Of a stretch of DNA of 64,000 bases, positions 1-9,085 are shown piece after piece. How positions within the stretch are numbered: the stretch's first letter is position 1; every line of letters starts with the position of its first letter. The position numbers and the translations under genes are program-made. The notes under the pieces were generated by a model. It was not told where the DNA came from and did not search any database. It was given only the letters and a program-made list of their open reading frames with translations. The DNA comes from Azoarcus sp031556475 (GTDB lineage: Bacteria > Pseudomonadota > Gammaproteobacteria > Burkholderiales > Rhodocyclaceae), in the NCBI GenBank assembly GCA_031556475.1, contig JAVBSY010000046.1, positions 1 to 64,000 on the forward strand, read 5' to 3'.

Positions 1-23
1 TGAACGATCGTACCAGTACTCAT
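1..23 (-). CDS. atpD: ATP synthase F1 beta subunit, 5' end only (partial)
   Basis: Only the start codon (ATG at 23-21) and the next few codons are inside the window; they read MSTGTIVQ, the usual N-terminus of the catalytic beta subunit. A purine-rich ribosome binding site (AAGGGAAAAA) precedes the ATG. The gene follows atpG by 26 bases on the same strand, exactly where atpD sits in the proteobacterial atpIBEFHAGDC operon. The rest of the gene lies beyond the left edge. Confidence 0.85.
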
Positions 24-49
24 CGTTTTTCCCTTAAATCAATAATCCG

Positions 50-919
50 TTACACCGCCGCAGCGCCGCCGACGATTTCCGACAGTTCCTTGGTAATCGC
101 AGCCTGGCGGGTCTTGTTATAGACCAGTTGCAATTCGCCGATGACATTCTTGGCGTTGTCGGACGCAGCCTTCATCGCCACCATACGCGCGCTTTGCTCG
201 GACGCCATATTCTCGGCAACCGCCTGGAACACGAGCGCCTCGACATAACGCACCAGCATTTCGTCAATCACCGTCTGCGGATCCGGTTCGTACAGGTAAT
301 CCCACGACCCATCCGGCGTACCGAGCTTGTCGCCTGCCAACGGCAGCAACTGCTCCAACACCGGTTCCTGACGCATGGTGTTGATGAAACGCGTATAAGC
401 CACGAACACCGCATCGAGCTCGCCATTTTGAAATGCATCCAGCATCACCTTGACCGGACCGATCAGCTTCTCGAGGTGCGGGGCATCACCCAGTTGAATC
501 GCATGCGAAGCCACTTTCGCACCCATGCGTTGCATGAAACCGAGCCCCTTGTTGCCGATGCAGCAGGCACGCACTTCGGTGGCTCCTGCGCCGTCCCATT
601 CCCTCATGGCATTCAGCGCGACACGCTGGATATTGGTATTGAGACCACCGCACAAACCCTTGTCCGTCGTCACCAAAATGAGGCCGATCCGCTTGACCTG
701 ATCTTTACGGACCAGAAAGGGATGCTTGTAATCGGTCACGTTGGCCTGCGACAGGTTCGCAGCGAGGCGACGGATTTTCTCGGCATAGGGACGCGCGGCA
801 CGCATCCGGTCCTGCGCTTTGCGCATTTTGGATGCGGCCACCATTTCCATGGCCTTGGTGATCTTGCGCGTGTGTTGCACGCTCTTGATCTTGGTACGGA
901 TTTCCTTACCGCTAGCCAT
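50..919 (-). CDS. atpG: ATP synthase F1 gamma subunit
   Basis: This 289-residue protein is the central rotary shaft of F1, coupling proton flow through Fo to catalysis in the alpha3beta3 ring on the cytoplasmic face of the membrane. The N-terminal helix (ASGKEIRTKIKSV, then ITKAMEMVAASK at about 20-31) and the C-terminal helix (NVIGELQLVYNKTRQAAIT, then ELSEIVGG) are the two conserved segments that form the coiled coil. Length matches the family. The ATG at 919 has ACGGAG about ten bases upstream. It lies 21 bases downstream of atpA and upstream of atpD in the same operon. Nothing unusual is seen. Confidence 0.97.
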   Translation of the reverse strand: MASGKEIRTKIKSVQHTRKITKAMEMVAASKMRKAQDRMRAARPYAEKIRRLAANLSQANVTDYKHPFLVRKDQVKRIGLILVTTDKGLCGGLNTNIQRVALNAMREWDGAGATEVRACCIGNKGLGFMQRMGAKVASHAIQLGDAPHLEKLIGPVKVMLDAFQNGELDAVFVAYTRFINTMRQEPVLEQLLPLAGDKLGTPDGSWDYLYEPDPQTVIDEMLVRYVEALVFQAVAENMASEQSARMVAMKAASDNAKNVIGELQLVYNKTRQAAITKELSEIVGGAAAV

Positions 920-940
920 ATTCCGTCTCCGTAGGCGGCC

Positions 941-2479
<1,539 letters not shown>

Positions 2480-2493
2480 TTTGCGTTTAACTC

Positions 2494-3027
2494 CTAGTTC
2501 TTGAGCGCAGCGGCCATGTTCGCGAGTTTGCCGCGAACCGAGGCGTCGATCACTTCGTCACCGACGGCGATGCGAACCCCGCCGATAAGGCTGGGATCAA
2601 CGGTGACCTTCGCATTCATCCGAGCCTTGAAACGAGCCTCAAGGTCGGTCTTCAGCGAAGCCAGCGTGGCATCGTCAAGGGGGAAGGCGGAGGCAATCTG
2701 CGCCTCCATGACGCCGTCATGTTCGTTCTTGAGTTCGGCGAACAAATCGCGAATCTCCGGAAGCACCTGCAGACGTCCGTTATCCACGAGGATACGAACG
2801 AAACTCTGCTGATCGGCAGACAGATCGCCGGCAACATCCTGCACCAGCTTGACGAGCTGATCGGCGGGAAGCTTGGGATCGTTGATGCAGGCTCGCATGT
2901 CTGAATCAACCGCCACGGCGGCAAGCCGATTCAGTGCTTCCGACCAAGGCCCCAGCGCACCTGTCCCACGAGCCAACTCGAAGGCGGCATCGGCATAGGG
3001 ACGCGCGATGGTGACGTTCTCGGCCAT
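2494..3027 (-). CDS. atpH: ATP synthase F1 delta subunit (OSCP)
   Basis: This 177-residue protein is the stator subunit that ties the tip of F1 to the peripheral b stalk. The N-terminal segment ITIARPYADAAFELA-like (here TIARPYADAAFELARG at 6-21) is diagnostic, and the C-terminal part VDPSLIGGVRIAVGDEVIDASVRGKL fits the conserved end of the family. It starts three bases after the stop codon of atpF, so the two are translationally coupled, and is followed by atpA after 14 bases. Sequence divergence is normal for this fast-evolving subunit; position in the operon removes doubt. Confidence 0.97.
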   Translation of the reverse strand: MAENVTIARPYADAAFELARGTGALGPWSEALNRLAAVAVDSDMRACINDPKLPADQLVKLVQDVAGDLSADQQSFVRILVDNGRLQVLPEIRDLFAELKNEHDGVMEAQIASAFPLDDATLASLKTDLEARFKARMNAKVTVDPSLIGGVRIAVGDEVIDASVRGKLANMAAALKN

Positions 3028-3030
3028 GAC

Positions 3031-3504
3031 TTATTGCAATTCCTGTTTCAGGTTGGCAAGCAGTTCGGCATGCACCTGTGTATTGATCTCACGGCGAAGA
3101 ATCTTTTCGGCACCAGCCACCGCCAGGTTGGCAACCTGGTCGCGCAAAGCCTCTTTGGCCCGTTGAGCGGCGACACCCGCTTCGGCCTCGGCGGCAGTAC
3201 GCGCTTGGGCGATGATACGCGACGCTTCGGTACGCGCTTCGTCGATCAATGCACTTGCTTGTTTTTCAGCGGAGGTACGCACATCGCCAGCGGATTCGCG
3301 TGCTTTGCGCAATTCTTCGACGACCTTCTTCTCGGCGAGCGTCAAATCGGCTTTCGCCTTATCCGCAGCCGCCAGTCCATCCGCAATTTTCTTCGCGCGC
3401 TCATCCAATGCCTTCACGATTGGCGGCCACACGAATTTCATCGTGAACAACGCCAAAATGAAGAACACAACAAGCTGGGCGATCAGGGTTGCGTTCAAAT
3501 TCAC
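3031..3504 (-). CDS. atpF: ATP synthase Fo b subunit
   Basis: The 157-residue b subunit forms the peripheral stalk. One N-terminal membrane helix (about residues 6-26, ending in FVWPPI) is followed by a long charged alpha-helical segment rich in Ala, Glu, Lys and Arg, as expected for the dimeric right-handed coiled coil that reaches delta. Start ATG at 3504. It is placed between atpE (46 bases upstream) and atpH (3 bases downstream). Only one b-type gene is present, so the stalk should be a homodimer rather than the b/b' type of photosynthetic bacteria. Confidence 0.97.
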   Translation of the reverse strand: MNLNATLIAQLVVFFILALFTMKFVWPPIVKALDERAKKIADGLAAADKAKADLTLAEKKVVEELRKARESAGDVRTSAEKQASALIDEARTEASRIIAQARTAAEAEAGVAAQRAKEALRDQVANLAVAGAEKILRREINTQVHAELLANLKQELQ

Positions 3505-3550
3505 TGTTCTTAGCCCTCAGTTTCGTTCAGAGGAAGCGAACTCGAACCGA

Positions 3551-3796
3551 TCAGAGCTGGAACGGGTTAGCGAAAGCAAACATCATGGCGATACCAACGC
3601 CGATCAGGAACGCGGCATCGATCAGACCGGCAAGCAGGAACATCTTGGTTTGCAGCGCATTCATCAGCTCCGGCTGACGGGCGGAGGCTTCGAGGTACTT
3701 GGAGCCCATGATGCCGATACCGATGCAAGCGCCGATCGCGCCCAAACCGATGATCAGACCAGCAGCCAGAGCAACAAAACCCAGAACGTTTTCCAT
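3551..3796 (-). CDS. atpE: ATP synthase Fo c subunit (proteolipid)
   Basis: This 81-residue hairpin of two membrane helices builds the rotating c-ring. The polar loop ARQPEL at 39-44 docks on gamma/epsilon, and the ion-binding carboxylate is Asp60 in LAGLIDAAFLIG. There is no Gln/Glu plus Ser/Thr sodium signature around the carboxylate, so a proton-coupled enzyme is expected. The glycine-rich first helix (GLGAIGACIGIGIMG) is typical. Start ATG at 3796. The gene lies between atpB and atpF in the operon. Confidence 0.98.
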   Translation of the reverse strand: MENVLGFVALAAGLIIGLGAIGACIGIGIMGSKYLEASARQPELMNALQTKMFLLAGLIDAAFLIGVGIAMMFAFANPFQL

Positions 3797-3862
3797 GACA
3801 ACTCCTATTGTGTTGAGAAACGACAGTTGAAGCTAAAACCAGATACTACGAACAAACCTATA

Positions 3863-4711
3863 TCAGTGGCCTTCGTGCGCCTGCCCGATGTACACCAGCG
3901 TCAGCATCATGAAGATGAAAGCCTGCAGGGTAATGATCAGGATGTGGAAGATCGCCCAGATCGTTCCGGCGAAGACGTGACCGACAAAACCGAATACCGT
4001 GGCGGTACTGCCCAGTAGCGCGATCAGGATGAAAATCAGCTCGCCAGCATACATGTTGCCGAACAGTCGCATGCCGTGCGACACGGTCTTGGCGACGAAC
4101 TCGATGATCTGCATTGCGAAATTGATCGGATAAAGCAACGGATGGCTGCCGAAAGGCGCAGTGAAAAGTTCATGCACCCAGCCGGAAAAGCCTTTGATCT
4201 TCACGTTGTAATAGAGGCACAGCAACAGCACGCCGATCGACATGCCCAGCGTCGCGGAAAGGTCCGCTGTGGGCACGACGCGCATGTAGGCATGGCTCGG
4301 ATCACCACCGCCCACGGCATAAATGCCTTCCCAGATGCGCGGGAGCAGATCGACCGGCAGCAAGTCCATGGCATTCATCAGGAAGATCCAGACGAACACC
4401 GTCAAAGCGAGCGGCGCCACGAAGCGGCGCGATTCGGCGCTATGGATGATGCCCTTGGCCTGATCGGCAACCATGTCCACCAGGACTTCGACGATCCCCT
4501 GGAAACGTCCCGGGACACCAGACGTAGCCTTGCGCGCGCCCAGCCAGAGCAGGAAGACCGTCAGCCCTCCGATCAGCACGGAATAGAACATCGTATCGAG
4601 ATTGATGACACTCCAATCAACGATATTCTTCTGGGCGTGACCTGTATTGTTGAGATGCGTCAGGTGATGGACAACATACTCGGATGCGGTAGGAGCGTGT
4701 TCTGTGGCCAT
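3863..4711 (-). CDS. atpB: ATP synthase Fo a subunit
   Basis: The 282-residue a subunit provides the two proton half-channels next to the c-ring. The essential arginine is Arg215 in HGMRLFGNMYAGEL, the hallmark of the family, and several hydrophobic membrane helices surround it. An N-terminal extension with the T-H-L-T-H-L segment is usual for betaproteobacterial AtpB. The ATG at 4711 lies four bases after the atpI stop, so the two are closely coupled. Downstream is atpE after 66 bases. Confidence 0.98.
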   Translation of the reverse strand: MATEHAPTASEYVVHHLTHLNNTGHAQKNIVDWSVINLDTMFYSVLIGGLTVFLLWLGARKATSGVPGRFQGIVEVLVDMVADQAKGIIHSAESRRFVAPLALTVFVWIFLMNAMDLLPVDLLPRIWEGIYAVGGGDPSHAYMRVVPTADLSATLGMSIGVLLLCLYYNVKIKGFSGWVHELFTAPFGSHPLLYPINFAMQIIEFVAKTVSHGMRLFGNMYAGELIFILIALLGSTATVFGFVGHVFAGTIWAIFHILIITLQAFIFMMLTLVYIGQAHEGH

Positions 4712-4715
4712 TTAT

Positions 4716-5057
4716 TTAGGTCTTTACCAAAAATGCAAATAAATTCGCTTTCAGCGCCAGAATCAAGCCGATCAGCACTGCCCCCCAATGAACGCCGGGA
4801 TACAGCAGCGGGATCAGCGCCAACAACCCTACAATCGAGACGACTTTGATGAATTCGCCCACGACGAACGCGGCCACAGTCGCACCGGCCGGCCGTTTAG
4901 CAAGAATTCCAAGGCGCAATGCAAACACCCACCCTGGAACAACGCAGGCCAGACCACCGAAAGCTGCGGACACCGCCCCCCGAGAGCCGAAAAAAACGGC
5001 CGAAACGACCGTCGCCAAGAGCGTCGCGCCCAACTGCAAAAATACGGCTTTCAGCAT
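4716..5057 (-). CDS. atpI: ATP synthase assembly protein I
   Basis: This 113-residue, very hydrophobic protein has about four predicted membrane segments and sits first in the operon, as AtpI does. AtpI helps c-ring assembly and is not part of the finished enzyme. Sequence conservation in the family is weak, so the call depends on length, hydropathy pattern and position directly before atpB. The start ATG at 5057 lies about 46 bases downstream of the predicted transcription start of the operon. Confidence 0.85.
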   Translation of the reverse strand: MLKAVFLQLGATLLATVVSAVFFGSRGAVSAAFGGLACVVPGWVFALRLGILAKRPAGATVAAFVVGEFIKVVSIVGLLALIPLLYPGVHWGAVLIGLILALKANLFAFLVKT

Positions 5058-5109
5058 CTATTAGTTTTTATCGGCACCGCCCGAAAACGGCTGCCAGAAA
5101 ATCCTGTGC

Positions 5110-5138
5110 ATACTATGGGTTAACCACAGTGAAGTCAA
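5110..5138 (-). promoter_or_regulatory. Predicted sigma-70 promoter of the atp operon
   Basis: Reading on the minus strand there is a -35 box TTGACT (5138-5133), a 17-base spacer and a -10 box TAGTAT (5115-5110). Transcription would start near 5103, about 46 bases before atpI. No other promoter of similar quality is seen in the 187-base gap shared with the divergent ArsR-type gene. Confidence 0.6.
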
Positions 5139-5244
5139 ACCAAACCGCTGGGCACGAACCCTCCGCGCGCAAAGGTGTTCTATGCTATGAAACCCGCGGC
5201 TGGCATGCCATATCAGCCAATGCTCATTCCCACGACTCCATCTC

Positions 5245-5556
5245 ATGAACCCCGACTATTCCCGTTCCATTCCCCAAGTCTGGCGTCGCATGTCACGTGT
5301 CTTCACCGCACTCGGCGACGAACACCGGCAACGCATCCTGCTGACATTCGATCGCGGAGAGCGCCTCAACGTCGGGCAGATCGTCGCGGTTTCCACCCTG
5401 TCCCGCCCGGCCGTGTCCCACCACCTGAAGATTCTGCGAGAAGCGGAGGTACTGTGCTCCGAAAAAGTCGGAAAAGAGGTTTTTTTCTGGATAAACAAAG
5501 ACTTTCTCACAGAGACCTTCGACAACGTGCGCGACTACCTCGACCAATATTTATAG
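5245..5556 (+). CDS. ArsR-family winged-helix regulator
   Basis: A 103-residue protein of the ArsR/SmtB fold. The segment FTALGDEHRQRILLTF (20-35) is the first conserved helix pair, and VGQIVAVSTLSRPAVSHHLKIL (43-64) is the helix-turn-helix, followed by the beta wing KVGKEVFFWIN. There is a single cysteine (Cys71) and no ELCVC-type metal motif, so it is unlikely to be a classic arsenite or metal sensor. It lies 86 bases upstream of, and in the same direction as, the acyltransferase/ligase gene and probably regulates or is co-transcribed with it. The ligand is unknown. Confidence 0.85.
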   Translation: MNPDYSRSIPQVWRRMSRVFTALGDEHRQRILLTFDRGERLNVGQIVAVSTLSRPAVSHHLKILREAEVLCSEKVGKEVFFWINKDFLTETFDNVRDYLDQYL

Positions 5557-5642
5557 CCACACTACGAATACATCGAAAAGATTAGACATTTGGACCTATT
5601 GCCCACATAATCCCAGCATCCCTCACCCAATCCCCCAATCCT

Positions 5643-7799
5643 TTGAACGCCATGCTCAAATCCACCCTGAAACGCCTTCTTCGCCCAGTGCTTAGACTGT
5701 TGTTCCGGATTCGCACGACAGGCATCGATACGGCAGCCCTTTCCACCCCTCGGCTGCTCATCGTCGCCAACCACGAATCCTTTCTCGACGGCATCCTGCT
5801 GGGCGTGTTCTTGCCGCTCGATCCGGTTTTCGTCGTACATACGGGCGTCGTACGCAACCTGTGGTTTCGCATCGCGTTGAAACTGGTCGATCACCTGGCG
5901 GTCGATCCGAGCAACCCGATGGCGATGAAACGCGTCATCCGCCTGGTCGAATCGGGCCGCCCGGTCGTGATCTTTCCAGAAGGCCGAATCACCACGACCG
6001 GCAGCTTGATGAAAGTCTACGAAGGCCCCGCCTTCGTCGCCGCCAAATGCGCGGCGACCGTCGTCCCCGTTCGCGTCGACGGCGCCGCGCGCAGCTATTT
6101 CTCGCGTGTTTCCGGCCGCCATCCGCGCAAATTGCTGCCGCGTATCACGCTGAGCATGCAACCTGCAACCCGCATCGAGATGCCGGCGGAAGGCACGGCA
6201 CGCGAACGCCGCCGCCACGCCGGCGAAATCATGCGCCGCTTGATGCAGGAAGCCTTGTTCGCCTCCCGCCCCCGCCAAACGCTCTTCCAGGCGCTGCTCG
6301 ATGCCGCCGCCATCCACGGCCGCTCCCGCACGATAGTCGAAGATATCAAACAGATCGAATACAGCTACGGCGATCTGCTGAAGATGGCGCTGATGCTCGG
6401 CCGCCTCGGTGCCCGCCATGCGGCGGTGGGGGAGCGCATCGGCTTGCTGCTGCCCAATCTCGCCCCCACACTCGGCCTCGTTTTCGGCCTCAATGCCCAC
6501 GGCCGTGTACCGGCGATGCTCAATTACACGAGCGGTACCGATGGCTTGCAGGCCGCCTGCACCGCCGCTTGCCTGCGCACCATCATCACGTCACGCGCTT
6601 TTGTAGATCAAGCCAAGCTTGCACCCCGCTTGGCAGGATTGCGCGACGTGGAACTGCTCTATCTGGAAGATCTACGGGATCATGTGACGCTTGCCGACAA
6701 ACTCTGGCTTGTACTGTGGGCACTGCGTGTACCGCGTCTGGTGGCACAGCGGCTCGACCCTGAAGACCCGGCCGTGGTGCTGTTCACCTCCGGCTCCGAA
6801 GGCAAGCCGAAAGGCGTCGTGCTGTCGCAACGCGCGCTGCTCGCCAACATCGCACAGATCCGTGCCGTGGTGGATTTTTCACCGGAAGACAGGGTTCTCA
6901 ACGCGCTGCCACTGTTCCATTCGTTCGGTCTCACCGCAGGCGCACTGTTGCCGGTATTGACGGGAGCGGACGTTTTTCTCTACCCGTCGCCACTGCATTA
7001 CCGGGTGATCCCGGAACTTGCCTACGACCGCGGCTGCACCGTGCTGTTCGGCACGAATACCTTCCTCGGCCACTACGCGAGATTTGCCCACCCCTACGAT
7101 TTTTACCGCCTGCGCTACGTCATCGCCGGCGCGGAAAAACTGTCGGAGTCCGTGCGCAATATCTGGTTCGAAAAATTCGGCATTCGCATCTTCGAGGGCT
7201 ACGGCGCCACCGAAACCGCGCCGGTACTGGCAGTGAACACCCCCATGGCCTACCGCAGCGGCACCGTCGGCCAGTTGTTGCCCGGTCTGCATGCACAACT
7301 GATACCCGTGCCCGGCATCGAGCGTGGCGGCATCCTGCACGTCAGCGGCCCCAACCTGATGTCCGGCTATCTGCGTTTCGAGCGGCCGGGGGAACTGCAG
7401 CCGCCGCAATCCAGCATCGGCAACGGTTGGTACGAAACCGGCGACGTGGTCGACATCGACAATGATGGCTTCGTCCGCATCGTCGGTCGAGTCAAACGCT
7501 TCGCCAAGGTCGCCGGCGAAATGGTGTCGCTTGAAACAGTCGAAATCCTTGCTACGCGGGCCGCGCCGAAAGCGATGCATGCGGCCTCGACTCAACCCGA
7601 CGAAACACGCGGCGAAACCATCGTGCTGTTCTCCACCGACCCGGAACTGACCCGCGAGCGCCTGCAGCAAGCGGCGCGTGACGGCGGCTGGCCCGAGATC
7701 GCCGTGCCGCGCCGCATCGTCAAGGTCGATACGCTGCCGCTGCTGGGCACCGGCAAGCTCGATTATGTGACGCTGAAACAGTGGGCGGAGGCCGCTTGA
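5643..7799 (+). CDS. aas: Bifunctional lysophospholipid acyltransferase / acyl-ACP (acyl-CoA) synthetase, Aas-like
   Basis: This 718-residue fusion has an N-terminal PlsC-type acyltransferase with the HX4D motif in NHESFLD (His44, Asp49) and FPEGR at 111-115, then an AMP-forming ligase with the P-loop TSGSEGKPKG at 382-391 and the adenylation motif EGYGATETAP near residue 520. E. coli Aas has the same order and size (719) and re-acylates lysophosphatidylethanolamine with a fatty acid activated on ACP. The start ATG at 5643 or 5652 (MLKSTLK) cannot be separated. Its stop codon overlaps the start of the next gene (TGATG), so the locus is an operon. The second PlsC domain in 9086-10978 makes the exact division of labour uncertain. 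Confidence 0.88.
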   Translation: MNAMLKSTLKRLLRPVLRLLFRIRTTGIDTAALSTPRLLIVANHESFLDGILLGVFLPLDPVFVVHTGVVRNLWFRIALKLVDHLAVDPSNPMAMKRVIRLVESGRPVVIFPEGRITTTGSLMKVYEGPAFVAAKCAATVVPVRVDGAARSYFSRVSGRHPRKLLPRITLSMQPATRIEMPAEGTARERRRHAGEIMRRLMQEALFASRPRQTLFQALLDAAAIHGRSRTIVEDIKQIEYSYGDLLKMALMLGRLGARHAAVGERIGLLLPNLAPTLGLVFGLNAHGRVPAMLNYTSGTDGLQAACTAACLRTIITSRAFVDQAKLAPRLAGLRDVELLYLEDLRDHVTLADKLWLVLWALRVPRLVAQRLDPEDPAVVLFTSGSEGKPKGVVLSQRALLANIAQIRAVVDFSPEDRVLNALPLFHSFGLTAGALLPVLTGADVFLYPSPLHYRVIPELAYDRGCTVLFGTNTFLGHYARFAHPYDFYRLRYVIAGAEKLSESVRNIWFEKFGIRIFEGYGATETAPVLAVNTPMAYRSGTVGQLLPGLHAQLIPVPGIERGGILHVSGPNLMSGYLRFERPGELQPPQSSIGNGWYETGDVVDIDNDGFVRIVGRVKRFAKVAGEMVSLETVEILATRAAPKAMHAASTQPDETRGETIVLFSTDPELTRERLQQAARDGGWPEIAVPRRIVKVDTLPLLGTGKLDYVTLKQWAEAA

Positions 7800-9046
7800 T
7801 GGGCACGCTCCGCTCCCCCACTCGCCGACGTCTGCTGCTCGGCGGTCTCGGCTTTGCCCTGGCTGGCGGCGCGGCTGCCGCAAGCCGCGCCAAACCCGTA
7901 CTGATGAACGCCTGCCGCGCCGATCTTCCCACCGATCAGGCACTGCGGGATTTACTCCAGGCGGCGTGGGAAGGTATCGACACCACACGAGTCTGGGACA
8001 TGCACGTCCACCTCGCCGGCACCGGCGACTCCGGCCGCGGCATCGAAATTCCAGCGGCCTCGCCGCTGCGCCCGGTGGAGTATGCCCAGCGCCTGTTTTA
8101 CCTGAACGCGGGTTGCGCCCACGATGCGCCGGGTAAGGTCGACGACAGCTACATTGCCCGCCTGCGCAACCTGTGCTCCACCGCCCCGGCTGGCTTCAAG
8201 CTGCTGTTGTTCGCGTTCGACCGCGCACACGACGAGCTAGGCCGAGCCTTGCCGCAACAAAGCAGCCTTTACGTGCCCGATGCTTACGCCCGCGACGTAG
8301 CGCATGCCAACCCCGAGCGCTTCGAATGGGCTTGTTCTATCCATCCGCTGCGCGAAGACGCAATCGAGGCCCTGCATGACGCAGTCCGTGGCGGTGCCCG
8401 GGCGGTGAAATGGCTGCCGCCGGCGATGGGTATCGACCCGGCCTCACCACGCTGCGATGCCTTTTACGCAGCGTTGGCTGAGCTTGATCTACCACTCATC
8501 ACACATGTCGGTGAGGAAAAAGCGGTACATGGTCCTGGCCGGCCAGAATGGGCCAGCCCGTTGCGGCTGCGGCGTGCGCTCGAACACGGTGTGCGCGTCA
8601 TCGTCGCCCACTGCGGCAGCATGGGCAGTGACATAGACACCGATCGCGGCACGAATGGCCCTCATCTGCCGACGTTCGATCTGTTCGCCCGGATGATGGA
8701 TGAAAAGCAATACGCAAACAGGCTGTTCGGTGACATTTCGGCCATTACGCTGACCAATCGCGAACCGGAAATCATCCGCACCCTGGTCGAACACAGCGAA
8801 TGGCACGACCGCCTGCTATTCGGCAGCGACTACCCACTGCCCGGCATCGTGCCGCTGATTCCTTTGAACAAACTCGTCCGTGAACGCCTGCTCGACGAAC
8901 GCGCCGCGCCCCTGCTGGAACAACTGCGCCATCACAACCCGATCCTGTTCGATTTCGCCCTCAAGCGCCAGCTTGTTTCACGCGGGCGGCGTTTTTCCGC
9001 CGCCGTGTTCGAGACTCGCCGTCATTTCGAGCGCAACAACGCTTGA
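7799..9046 (+). CDS. Tat-exported metal-dependent amidohydrolase (Amidohydro_2 family)
   Basis: The start at 7799 overlaps the stop of the previous gene and has GGAGG eight bases upstream, giving 415 residues; an ATG 18 bases earlier is less likely. The N-terminus SPTRRRLLLGGLGFALAGGAAAA is a twin-arginine signal (RRRLLLGG), so a folded, metal-loaded enzyme would be exported. The TIM-barrel metal ligands are visible: DMHVH (His69, His71), LITHVGEE, VIVAHCG and FGSDYPLPG. The family hydrolyses or decarboxylates many ring and amide substrates. Nothing identifies the substrate here. Its place between two phospholipid acyltransferase fusions is unusual and hints at a role in envelope lipid turnover, but this is inference. 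Confidence 0.82.
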   Translation: MGTLRSPTRRRLLLGGLGFALAGGAAAASRAKPVLMNACRADLPTDQALRDLLQAAWEGIDTTRVWDMHVHLAGTGDSGRGIEIPAASPLRPVEYAQRLFYLNAGCAHDAPGKVDDSYIARLRNLCSTAPAGFKLLLFAFDRAHDELGRALPQQSSLYVPDAYARDVAHANPERFEWACSIHPLREDAIEALHDAVRGGARAVKWLPPAMGIDPASPRCDAFYAALAELDLPLITHVGEEKAVHGPGRPEWASPLRLRRALEHGVRVIVAHCGSMGSDIDTDRGTNGPHLPTFDLFARMMDEKQYANRLFGDISAITLTNREPEIIRTLVEHSEWHDRLLFGSDYPLPGIVPLIPLNKLVRERLLDERAAPLLEQLRHHNPILFDFALKRQLVSRGRRFSAAVFETRRHFERNNA

Positions 9047-9085
9047 CCCACCTTGCCTGAGCCACTTCACATATAGGCCATCCGC

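Noticed and set aside
5562..6500. 312-codon minus-strand frame opposite the Aas-like gene.
   Set aside because: The opposite strand encodes intact acyltransferase motifs; this one has no domain and no ribosome binding site.
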